Source: JAFNGF01 sp964567045
GTDB taxonomy: Bacteria; Planctomycetota; Phycisphaerae; Sedimentisphaerales; Anaerobacaceae
Assembly (NCBI GenBank): GCA_964567045.1
Contig: CAZMLE010000009.1
Span: forward strand, 17,065 to 81,064
DNA length: 64,000 bases
Direction of reading: 5' to 3'
Each line of letters opens with the position of its first letter. Position 1 is the first letter of the stretch. Below the pieces are notes generated by a model. The model had not been told where the DNA came from and did no database searches. It saw only the letters and a program-made list of their open reading frames with translations. Positions 58,367 to 64,000 of the stretch are shown here, piece after piece. Position numbers and translations under genes: made by a program.

Positions 58367-59689
58367 TAGCAATTCCATATTCGCACCGATGCTTTTCATC
58401 AGTTCCACAAAACTGGGGAAAGTGACATTCATTGCCTCGGCAGTATCAATGACACATCCGTCGTTCATCGCCAATCCTGCCAGCGATAGGGCCATTACGA
58501 TTCTGTGGTCGCTTTTGCCATCTAAACTCGTGACTGGTCGCCCGTGACTCGTGACTCGCAACTTTTGATTCGAGCGACGAGAGACGAGTGACGAGCCACG
58601 TATTATAAGGCCGTCGGGCAGCTCTTCAACATCGACATTCAGTTTCTTGAGCTCTTTGGCCATACACCTGATTCTGTCGGTTTCTTTGCCGCGGGCCTGC
58701 GGGACATTGACCAGCCGAGTTTCGCCTTCAGCGAACGCGGCAGTAACAGCCATAGCAGGCAGTGCGTCGGGCGTCCTATTCATATCAATCTCTATGCCGT
58801 GCAGTGGTTCGGCTTTGACGGTTATAGAATTTGGCTGGATAGTGATATCGGCGCCCATTGCTTTGAGATAATCAACTACAGCCTTATCCGGCTGGCTATC
58901 TTTGAAATCAAGGCCCAGCAGCGTTACTTCATCTCCCACAAGAGCGGCGCCGCACAAGAAGAATGTGGCGCTTGAGAAATCAGCGGGTATGGTTGCGTCA
59001 AAGGCCCGGTAGCCTTGATTGCCCTTCACTTTGAATCTTCGCATCTGCTCGTTTTCATATTTTATGCCCTGTTTATCCAGCCAGTCGAGCGTCATCTGTA
59101 CGTAGCCCGGCTCGTTTAGCAGAGTAATATCTATATCGGTATCCTTAGCAGCTAAAGGAGTGCACAAAAGTAAGCTCGATGGATACTGGCTGGTTGAGCA
59201 GGCGATTGAGGTTTTACCCCCTATGATTTGTCCGGTTATTTTTACGGGGGCTTTGCCGTTGTTTTTGACGCTGATGCAGTTTGCTCCAAGCTCGTTAAGG
59301 GAATTCAGCAGAGGGCCAACGGGCCGGCTCTGAGTTTGTTCGTCGCCTGTAAAGGTGACAGTCTGGCCTTTATTTACTAATGATGCTGAGCCAATGGCGA
59401 TATTTAGGGTTGTGCCGGAGTTGGCGACGTCTACAATCTCTTTTGGGGCTTTGATTTGGCCGCCCTGTCCGGTTACTTTCCACAAGTCTGGGTCGGAAGC
59501 ATCGATCTTTGCACCGAGCGCTCGATAGCAGTTGACGACCGCATTTGTGTCGCCTGAAATAAGCGGATGGCGAATGGTGCTCTCGCCCGAAGCCAAAGAG
59601 CCGATCGCCACCGCGCGGATCGTATGGGACTTGGACGCGGGCATGATGACCATGCCTTTCAGCCGGGACTTTTTCACAATCAGCTTCAT
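58358..59689 (-). CDS. aroA: 3-phosphoshikimate 1-carboxyvinyltransferase (EPSP synthase), with repeat insert
   Basis: 443 residues. Catalyses transfer of enolpyruvate to shikimate 3-phosphate. Signatures: 'ASKSHTIRAVAIGSLASGES' (start of domain 1), 'NSGTTLNIAIG', 'DEQTQSRPVGPLLNSLNELG', 'CSTSQYPSSLLLC' and 'SDHRIVMALSLAGL'. Residues ~363-388 (VSRRSNQKLRVTSHGRPVTS) are not family sequence. They come from a GACTCGTGACTCG-type repeat at 58526-58602, inserted in frame just before the conserved 'DHRIVMA' helix. The stop codon lies in an AAAGTGCCTAAA unit. It is followed by the chorismate synthase gene (107 bp) on the same strand, giving a two-gene shikimate operon. Confidence 0.92.
   Translation of the reverse strand: MKLIVKKSRLKGMVIMPASKSHTIRAVAIGSLASGESTIRHPLISGDTNAVVNCYRALGAKIDASDPDLWKVTGQGGQIKAPKEIVDVANSGTTLNIAIGSASLVNKGQTVTFTGDEQTQSRPVGPLLNSLNELGANCISVKNNGKAPVKITGQIIGGKTSIACSTSQYPSSLLLCTPLAAKDTDIDITLLNEPGYVQMTLDWLDKQGIKYENEQMRRFKVKGNQGYRAFDATIPADFSSATFFLCGAALVGDEVTLLGLDFKDSQPDKAVVDYLKAMGADITIQPNSITVKAEPLHGIEIDMNRTPDALPAMAVTAAFAEGETRLVNVPQARGKETDRIRCMAKELKKLNVDVEELPDGLIIRGSSLVSRRSNQKLRVTSHGRPVTSLDGKSDHRIVMALSLAGLAMNDGCVIDTAEAMNVTFPSFVELMKSIGANMELLSA
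58526..58602. repeat. GACTCGTGACTCG-type repeat inside aroA
   Basis: ACTCGTGACTGGTCGCCCGTG, GACTCGTGACTCGCAAC and, after TTTTGATT, the reverse form CGAGCGACGAGAGACGAG. The two halves can form a long hairpin. Same family as 32278-32326. Confidence 0.85.
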
Positions 59690-59826
59690 AACTATACTCG
59701 CATCGCGTATATCGTATTGCGAATCGCGTGCATACTATACAGTTTGTGGCCAGAAAATCAACGGATGAGGCCGGATGTCTACCGTCTCTCTCGGCAGAAA
59801 CAGGGTGTCGCGGTGCTGGCAGTAAT
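59690..59826. repeat. Intergenic region with a CGCGTATATCGTATTGCGAATCG-like repeat
   Basis: CGCATCGCGTATATCGTATTG and GCGAATCGCGTGCATAC (59700-59736) are inverted partners. The same words (GCGTATATCGTATTTGG) are in the pyrR-pyrB gap at 61675-61692. The rest of this 137-bp stretch shows no gene. Confidence 0.6.
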
Positions 59827-60075
59827 TCATTTATACATTAGTGGATAGCTCTGCGGGTTCCCCAGGCAGTCAAGTTCTAAATCAACGTCGAGTTGCGGCC
59901 AATATAAGTGATGCCCGTGCAGCAATTGGACATTTAGAATTTCTTTTACCTTTGCTTCCTTAAACTAGGGAAATTCACTGTAGGGTAAAAAATATTCTTT
60001 GTCTTGTACACAAAGCCACAATCCATGAGCGTTTATGTGAGAAACTTCAACTTCCGAAGTGTTCTTCTCAGACAT
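59827..60075 (-). pseudogene. DUF2442-family small protein gene with one nonsense codon
   Basis: The minus strand from the ATG at 60075 reads 'VSHINAHGLWLCVQDKEYFL' then 'PYSEFP', a TAG at 59965-59967, then 'FKEAKVKEILNVQLLHGHHL', 'YWPQLDVDLELD' and a TGA at 59827. Length (82 residues plus stop) and the WPxxDxDL block match DUF2442 proteins, small proteins of unknown role often found near toxin-antitoxin loci. The family has Trp at the stop position (PWFK), so one G-to-A change (TGG to TAG) explains it. It lies 27 bp after the DUF2283 gene on the same strand. No suppressor or recoding evidence is seen, so it is most simply a fresh pseudogene or a base error. Confidence 0.7.
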
Positions 60076-60102
60076 TTTGAATCCTTCGTTTGTTGCCCAT
60101 TG

Positions 60103-60339
60103 CTACTGGGTGGCCCTTTTGCTTGCATTCAGAATGGTGATGCCTACAATTTGTCCTGCCTCATACCTGACTATGATGTCATCATCCGTGAGTTCAGAAT
60201 CATCGGCGTGGCTGGGCTTTTTGAAATTAACATAGAGCACATCTGCCTCCTTATCGTACGTCGTCCAGATTCTGTCGTGAGGAATCTCTAATAACTGAGG
60301 TACGAGTGTTAGCATCCTCTTTACCTCTATTTCGGCCAT
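60103..60339 (-). CDS. DUF2283 family small protein (antitoxin-like)
   Basis: 78 residues. 'WTTYDKEADVLYVNFKKPS' and 'DDDIIVRYEAGQIVGITILN' are the DUF2283 hallmarks. Proteins of this family are small and commonly sit next to a RelE/Barnase-like or DUF4258-like partner, so an antitoxin role is often assumed but rarely tested. It overlaps the upstream gene by 13 bp. Confident on family, unsure on function. Confidence 0.85.
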   Translation of the reverse strand: MAEIEVKRMLTLVPQLLEIPHDRIWTTYDKEADVLYVNFKKPSHADDSELTDDDIIVRYEAGQIVGITILNASKRATQ

Positions 60340-60632
60340 AGCCTATGTCTCCCTTCGATTTGACTTTTTCGCCTTGTTAAAAATGCAGTTATGACAAATC
60401 CGTCCGTTTTGCTTATCTCCCTATATACTACTACCATGTATTTATCTTTTTCTACTTCTCTTACGGCCAAACATTCACCGGCCTTGCCTTCGTAAATCGC
60501 TTCGGGTTCCTGTACTGTCTCGAGGACTTCAAAATAATAACCTGCCATTTCTGAATGTTCTTCTGTAATGTGGAACCATCTCGCCTCCGGCAACGTGATG
60601 TATACACTATTTTTAGACCTGACTGCATCCAT
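60327..60632 (-). CDS. Small nuclease-like protein, presumed toxin partner of DUF2283 protein
   Basis: 101 residues from the ATG at 60632; a TTG 12 bp upstream is possible. 'WFHITEEHSEMAGYYFEVLE', then 'PEAIYEGKAGECLAVREV' and 'KYMVVVYREISKTDGFVITA' follow the pattern of PBECR/DUF4258-like proteins (Barnase-EndoU-ColicinE5/D-RelE-like fold) that are normally encoded directly before a DUF2283 gene. The conserved His/Glu and the 'VVYRE...DGFVITAF' core suggest a ribonuclease-like fold. A 13-bp overlap with the DUF2283 gene supports a two-gene unit. Toxicity is not shown. Confidence 0.65.
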   Translation of the reverse strand: MDAVRSKNSVYITLPEARWFHITEEHSEMAGYYFEVLETVQEPEAIYEGKAGECLAVREVEKDKYMVVVYREISKTDGFVITAFLTRRKSQIEGRHRLWPK

Positions 60633-60697
60633 AGCAATAGACAATGCTTTTATTAAAGTATTATGTCTAAAAGTCTTAAATCATTGGCCTTTTGCAT

Positions 60698-61657
60698 TTA
60701 TGGTGCTTGAGCCGCCGCTTGGTTGACTAAGAACAGCACCGCCATACGCACGGCCAGGCCGTTGGTTACTTGCTGCAGAATGACGCTGTTGCGGCCGTCG
60801 GCCACTTCGCTTTCCATCTCCAGGCCTCTGTTGATTGGGCCCGGGTGCATAACAAGAATGTCAGGTTTCGCCCTTTTCATCCGCTCCACCGTCAGGCCAA
60901 AATAGTGTGAGTATTCCCGGATTGAAGGAAACGGATTGCCGCCCAGCCGTTCAAACTGGATGCGAAGCATGTTTACAACGTCAACCTTATCAATTACCTC
61001 ATCGAGCGAATAGCTCACCTTGACCGGCAGTTGTCTCACTTCTGCAGGCATAAGTGTCGGTGGGCCGACAAATGTGACTTCGGCGCCGAGCTTGGTCATT
61101 GCCCACATGTCACTGCGGGCCACGCGAGAGTGGGCTATGTCGCCGACAATTGCTATTTTCAAGCCCTGGAGGGTTCCCTTGATCTTACGAATGGTGTAGG
61201 TATCCAAAAGCCCCTGTGTAGGGTGCTCGCAATAGCCGTCGCCGGCGTTGACAACGCAGGCGTTGATATTTCTGCTCAGAAACTTCGGGGCGCCGGCGGC
61301 AGTATGCCGAATCACAACGATGTCAATGCCCATCGCCTCCAGATTTCTGGCTGTGTCCAATAGCGTCTCGCCTTTGCTGACGGAGCTGGCTTTCTCGGTA
61401 AACTCTATAACGTCGGCGCTTAATCTGCTTGCCGCCAGGGCAAAGCTGTTGCGTGTGCGTGTGCTGTCTTCGAAGAACAAATTCACCACGACCTTTCCGC
61501 GCAAAGGAGGGGCTTTCTTGACCGATCGGGTGCTTATCTGCTCAAAACCCTTGGCGGTGTCAAGAATGTAAGTTATCTCTTCGGCGCTCAGCTCCCGCAG
61601 CCCAAGCAGATGTTTGCGATGCCAGATGAATTCCTTGCTTTTCCTTATTAGGGCCAT
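60698..61657 (-). CDS. pyrB: Aspartate carbamoyltransferase catalytic subunit
   Basis: 319 residues. First committed step of pyrimidine synthesis (carbamoyl phosphate plus aspartate). 'FFEDSTRTRNSFALAASRL' is the carbamoyl-phosphate loop (STRTR-xSF), with 'HPTQGLLDTYTI' and 'VMHPGPINRGLEM' further on. Length is normal for the catalytic chain; no regulatory pyrI is visible in the window. It is the second gene after pyrR on the same strand, with 54 bp between, a usual order for PyrR-controlled pyrimidine genes. Confidence 0.95.
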   Translation of the reverse strand: MALIRKSKEFIWHRKHLLGLRELSAEEITYILDTAKGFEQISTRSVKKAPPLRGKVVVNLFFEDSTRTRNSFALAASRLSADVIEFTEKASSVSKGETLLDTARNLEAMGIDIVVIRHTAAGAPKFLSRNINACVVNAGDGYCEHPTQGLLDTYTIRKIKGTLQGLKIAIVGDIAHSRVARSDMWAMTKLGAEVTFVGPPTLMPAEVRQLPVKVSYSLDEVIDKVDVVNMLRIQFERLGGNPFPSIREYSHYFGLTVERMKRAKPDILVMHPGPINRGLEMESEVADGRNSVILQQVTNGLAVRMAVLFLVNQAAAQAP

Positions 61658-61711
61658 AGATTCGTATTTCGTGAAGCGTATATCGTATTTGGTTTCAAGG
61701 CTTCGCGTTTA
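61658..61711. repeat. Repeat in the pyrR-pyrB gap
   Basis: TTCGTATTTCGTGAAGCGTA and TATCGTATTTGGTTTCAAGG belong to the family at 59700-59736. It occupies almost the whole gap, so any pyrB leader would have to pass through it. Confidence 0.55.
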
Positions 61712-62239
61712 CTACTCGATGACCACTTCGTCTTTTCCGTCCGACTCGACCAGATTGACCTGGACCAGTTTGCCGGGTTCAACATCGGCCCTATAGCCGA
61801 CATAGTCGGCTTGAATAGGGAATTCTCTGCCGGCTCTTTCAACTAGGACGGCCAACCTTATCGCTCTGGGCCTTCCTAAATCTATAAGTGCGTCCATGGC
61901 AGCGCGAGTTGACCGGCCGGTATATAGCACATCATCGACCAGGATGATAATCTTGTCGTCTATATCGAACCCGATTTCGGTAGTTCGAACCTGCGGCTGA
62001 GCAGCGCTCTGCGGCGAGTTTAAGTCGTCGCGGTAAAGCGTTATATCTAACGTGCCGCACGGAACATCTTTGCCCAGCATTTTCGACAACTTGCTGGACA
62101 GCCGCTGGGCAAGGATTTCTCCTCTACTGCGGATACCGATTGCAGCGATATCCGCCTGCCTGGGGGTTTCGGCGACAATGCGGCCCGCCAGGTCTTTGAG
62201 AGTCTTCTCAATCTGCTTGGAATCCAAAATTACCTTCAT
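61712..62239 (-). CDS. pyrR: PyrR bifunctional pyrimidine operon regulator / uracil phosphoribosyltransferase
   Basis: 175 residues from the ATG at 62239 ('MKVILDSKQIEKTLKDLAGR'); a longer frame from 62278 begins inside an interspersed repeat and is rejected. The PRPP loop is 'IILVDDVLYTGRSTRAAMDA'. 'IGIRSRGEILAQRLSSKL' and 'GTLDITLYRDDL' are PyrR-specific blocks, and the C-terminus 'VQVNLVESDGKDEVVI' is typical. PyrR binds pyr mRNA with UMP to cause attenuation and has UPRTase activity. Its leader (62240 upwards) is occupied by a repeat, and I see no clear PyrR binding hairpin there. It precedes pyrB. Confidence 0.93.
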   Translation of the reverse strand: MKVILDSKQIEKTLKDLAGRIVAETPRQADIAAIGIRSRGEILAQRLSSKLSKMLGKDVPCGTLDITLYRDDLNSPQSAAQPQVRTTEIGFDIDDKIIILVDDVLYTGRSTRAAMDALIDLGRPRAIRLAVLVERAGREFPIQADYVGYRADVEPGKLVQVNLVESDGKDEVVIE

Positions 62240-62249
62240 AACTGCAATC

Positions 62250-62330
62250 ATTTTAGCCACAGATTTCACAGATTTCACTGTTTTTTTTGACTTTTTAATC
62301 CGTGGTAATCTGTGTTAATCTGTGGTTTAC
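62250..62330. repeat. CACAGATTTCACAGATT / AATCTGTGTTAATCTGTGG repeat
   Basis: AGCCACAGATTTCACAGATTT faces GTAATCTGTGTTAATCTGTGG, an inverted pair around an eight-T run. It lies in the 5' region of pyrR and may include its promoter. Confidence 0.7.
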
Positions 62331-62427
62331 CCTTGGGCATTGGGCAAGATTTCGCAGTGAAGTTTTTGAACACATCGCTTTTCAGTGCTAAAAACTAGTA
62401 TTTTATGCAACATGCCTGATAATCTAC

Positions 62428-62456
62428 TTGAAAATAAAGTTGATTTCTGGTATCAT
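62428..62456 (+). promoter_or_regulatory. Candidate sigma70-type promoter for the subtilase-like gene
   Basis: TTGAAA (62428-62433) and TATCAT (62451-62456) are separated by 17 bp, the usual spacing. About 110 bp of leader follows. The leader holds GGAGG at 62472 and a minimal ATG-TTA-TAG reading frame at 62481-62489. Confidence 0.4.
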
Positions 62457-62508
62457 AATACGAAAGCATCCGGAGGCGTTATGTTATAGATCACGGAGTA
62501 GATAGCGT

Positions 62509-62535
62509 ATTTAGCCCCGCGTTTTACGCGGGGTT
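62509..62535. repeat. TATTTAGCCCCGCG hairpin in the subtilase leader
   Basis: CCCCGCG (62515-62521) pairs with CGCGGGG (62527-62533) around TTTTA. Apart from one stem base pair it matches 20192-20217 in the anti-sigma gene. Confidence 0.8.
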
Positions 62536-62572
62536 CTCAGTGGGGCGTTATCGCCATTTCCGGGGTGACAGA

Positions 62573-64000
62573 ATGGTGCAGACTGCTAAGGAGACACTTA
62601 TCCTGGCTTGTTTGGCAGCATTGCTAAGCTCTGCAAGCATGGTCGCCGGAGGCGAAGGGCCGCAGACTGATAGAGTTCTGCAGCCGCAGAGCCTGAATCA
62701 CGCCGGCGTTTATGCCTTAAGAGGTATAGAGCCTGGTTTGACAGGCTCCGGCGTCAGGTTCGCTCTGGTCTGCCGGAGCATCACCTATACGGATGGTGAG
62801 CCGCAAAACGATTACCGCCCCAGTGTGCAGCACAGATGCTTTGGTTCGCAGCGGTTCATTTTCCATGATCTGGGTCAGGTGCCGGCGGGCATTTCGCCGC
62901 ACGCGACGGCTATTTGCTCAATACTATTTGGCCAGGACACAGACGTGTTTGATCCGGACCTGGGCAAGTTCTATTATCAAGGTGTTGTGCCGGGGGCAAA
63001 GGCGGCTGTCTATGAGTTCTGGTATTTCTTAATCAATAATGTGTTTAGTCATTTGCCGCCCGATGCAGATATTGTCAGCGCCAGCATCGGCAGCCAATTC
63101 GAGGACTGGTGGACACGAGGGATCGAGGCGCTGGCTGAACATTACGGACTTATTGTTGTGGCCGGCATAGGCAACGGCTCAAACGCTTGTGATCCTCCTC
63201 TGTATCCAGGTGGGGGCGCAAATGTAATCGGCGTGGGCGTGATTGATTCGGTCAATACCGAGAATCAGGCAACGAATCTGGCGTATTTCTCGCTGGCTTA
63301 TCCCGAGCATTCCAGTTGCGGGCCGACTGCAGATGGGCGGTGCAAGCCGGATATTGTTGCTCCAGGCAATTGCCTGGCCGCCAGTGCAAACGCCCCCGAC
63401 CTCTACGAGTTGACAGGTAACTGGTCGAGTTTCTCGACCCCAATAGCGGCAGGAGCCGTCGGCTTACTCGTCCAGAAAGCCAAAGAGCAGCCGAGTCTGA
63501 GTCTGGCTGTGTCGCCTGATGGGGGCAATTGTGTTATGAGAGCTATCTTAATGAACTCGGCAACCAAATTGCCCTATTGGCGTAAGGGACGCCTGGCAAG
63601 TGACGATGACCATGTCGTTCCTCTGGACTACATCCAAGGGGCAGGTATGCTAAATGCAGTTGGCGCCTATCAGCATCTTGTTGCCGGCCGAAACAAGCCG
63701 GGTAAGGCCTTGCCGACCGGCTGGGATTTGAATCGGCTGTCCCCCTTATTGCTTTCGCAAGAAAGCAGGGGGGCGGCGAATGTTTATGAATTCACCGTCG
63801 CTGAGCCGACCGACAAATTCATTACCGCCACACTCGTTTGGAACAGGCATTACAACAGCGTCTATCCTTTTGAGCCGGATACGGCCAGGGACAGCAATCT
63901 CAGGCTCGAACTTTGGGCCATTGACTCGGAGAACTCGAGCAACACTCGTTTGCTGGATTACAGCGATAGCGCGGTTGATAATGTGGAGCATATTTACTGT
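62573..64000 (+). CDS. Secreted subtilase-fold protein with altered catalytic Asp, runs off the window
   Basis: At least 476 codons, open to the last base, so the C-terminus is missing. The ATG at 62573 gives a signal peptide ('LILACLAALLSSASMVAGG'). S8 fold marks are present: H110 in 'ISPHATAICSILFG', oxyanion Asn201 in 'VVAGIGNGS', 'GRCKPDIVAPG', and S286 in 'NWSSFSTPIAAGAVGLLVQ'. The catalytic Asp position, however, reads 'GVRFALVCRSITY', with C67-R68-S69 replacing the usual D-T/S-G. This suggests an inactive or atypical member. A proprotein-convertase-like sandwich ('EFTVAEPTDKFITATLVWN') follows at the end. Possibly the start of another large surface protein like the one at 36529. In-frame hairpin repeat at 63741-63773. 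Confidence 0.8.
   Translation, partial: MVQTAKETLILACLAALLSSASMVAGGEGPQTDRVLQPQSLNHAGVYALRGIEPGLTGSGVRFALVCRSITYTDGEPQNDYRPSVQHRCFGSQRFIFHDLGQVPAGISPHATAICSILFGQDTDVFDPDLGKFYYQGVVPGAKAAVYEFWYFLINNVFSHLPPDADIVSASIGSQFEDWWTRGIEALAEHYGLIVVAGIGNGSNACDPPLYPGGGANVIGVGVIDSVNTENQATNLAYFSLAYPEHSSCGPTADGRCKPDIVAPGNCLAASANAPDLYELTGNWSSFSTPIAAGAVGLLVQKAKEQPSLSLAVSPDGGNCVMRAILMNSATKLPYWRKGRLASDDDHVVPLDYIQGAGMLNAVGAYQHLVAGRNKPGKALPTGWDLNRLSPLLLSQESRGAANVYEFTVAEPTDKFITATLVWNRHYNSVYPFEPDTARDSNLRLELWAIDSENSSNTRLLDYSDSAVDNVEHIYC
63741..63773. repeat. In-frame C-run/G-run hairpin in the subtilase-like gene
   Basis: CCCCC (63741-63745) and TGCTTTC (63750-63756) pair with GAAAGCA (63761-63767) and GGGGGG (63768-63773) around loop GCAA. 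It encodes PLLLSQESRGA in frame. Confidence 0.7.

Noticed and set aside
60001..60300. Plus-strand frame of ~95 codons over the DUF2283 gene
   Set aside because: Antisense of a clear DUF2283 gene, no domain and no ribosome site.
62240..62278. N-terminal extension of PyrR (MKSVKSVAKMIAV)
   Set aside because: Encoded by the CACAGATTT repeat; the PyrR family begins at the ATG at 62239.
1..64000. tRNA, rRNA, riboswitch, prophage or insertion-sequence features
   Set aside because: None seen by eye on either strand; a covariance-model search (tRNAscan, Infernal) was not possible here.

Overview
The window looks like a chromosomal contig from an uncultured Planctomycetota bacterium, probably Phycisphaerae (Sedimentisphaerales-like). 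The evidence is family content, not a marker gene: a stand-alone pseudopilin with an H-X9-D signature, secreted GH172/DUF2961, GH116 and DUF4091 glycan-active proteins, ECF sigma/anti-sigma pairs, a dockerin-like 'DFAILAEKW' domain, divergent InlB-type repeats and very large beta-helix proteins. No rRNA, tRNA, CRISPR array, insertion sequence or phage gene was recognised.

Layout. 1-7631 (+): tail of a peroxiredoxin-like protein, a large GH172-type protein, a GH116 glucosidase and a nitroreductase. 7781-11124 (+): three sugar-conversion genes (xylose-isomerase-like epimerase, Gfo/Idh/MocA dehydrogenase, metal-binding cupin isomerase). 11198-14877 (+): pseudopilin, PEBP-family protein and a secreted DUF3352-like protein with a pseudopilin-like tail. 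14927-16674 (-): FHA-GAF protein and a frameshifted metallo-beta-lactamase. 16793-19230 (+): SDR dehydrogenase and an isochorismatase-ThuA fusion. 19338-27512 (+): ECF sigma factor, an anti-sigma factor fused to a DUF4139 domain, then four secreted proteins, three of them DUF4139-type. 27484-32671 (-): a second sigma-factor operon, a DUF4091 protein and TsaB. 32980-56853 (+): a secretin with a 135-residue Gly/Met/Tyr tract, then 12 bp later a 6774-codon gene. 56919-62239 (-): chorismate synthase, EPSP synthase, a broken DUF2442 gene, a toxin-antitoxin-like pair, PyrB and PyrR. 62573-end (+): a subtilase-like protein that runs off the edge.

The centrepiece is the secretin/giant-protein pair. 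The giant protein has a signal peptide, an S8 protease with intact triad, seven beta-helix modules joined by InlB-like repeats, a second complete prodomain plus S8 protease nested inside module 5, a dockerin-like domain and three Fn3-like domains. It reads as a self-processing surface or extracellular matrix protein, and the adjacent secretin is a candidate dedicated export channel. The second system of interest is the sigma/anti-sigma locus, whose extracytoplasmic sensor domain is the same fold as three secreted neighbours.

A third theme is repeat invasion. At least ten families of short palindromic or tandem-word repeats are scattered through the window. Many lie in frame inside conserved genes (GH172, nitroreductase, anti-sigma factor, tsaB, aroA, secretin, subtilase). 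Others supply start or stop codons.
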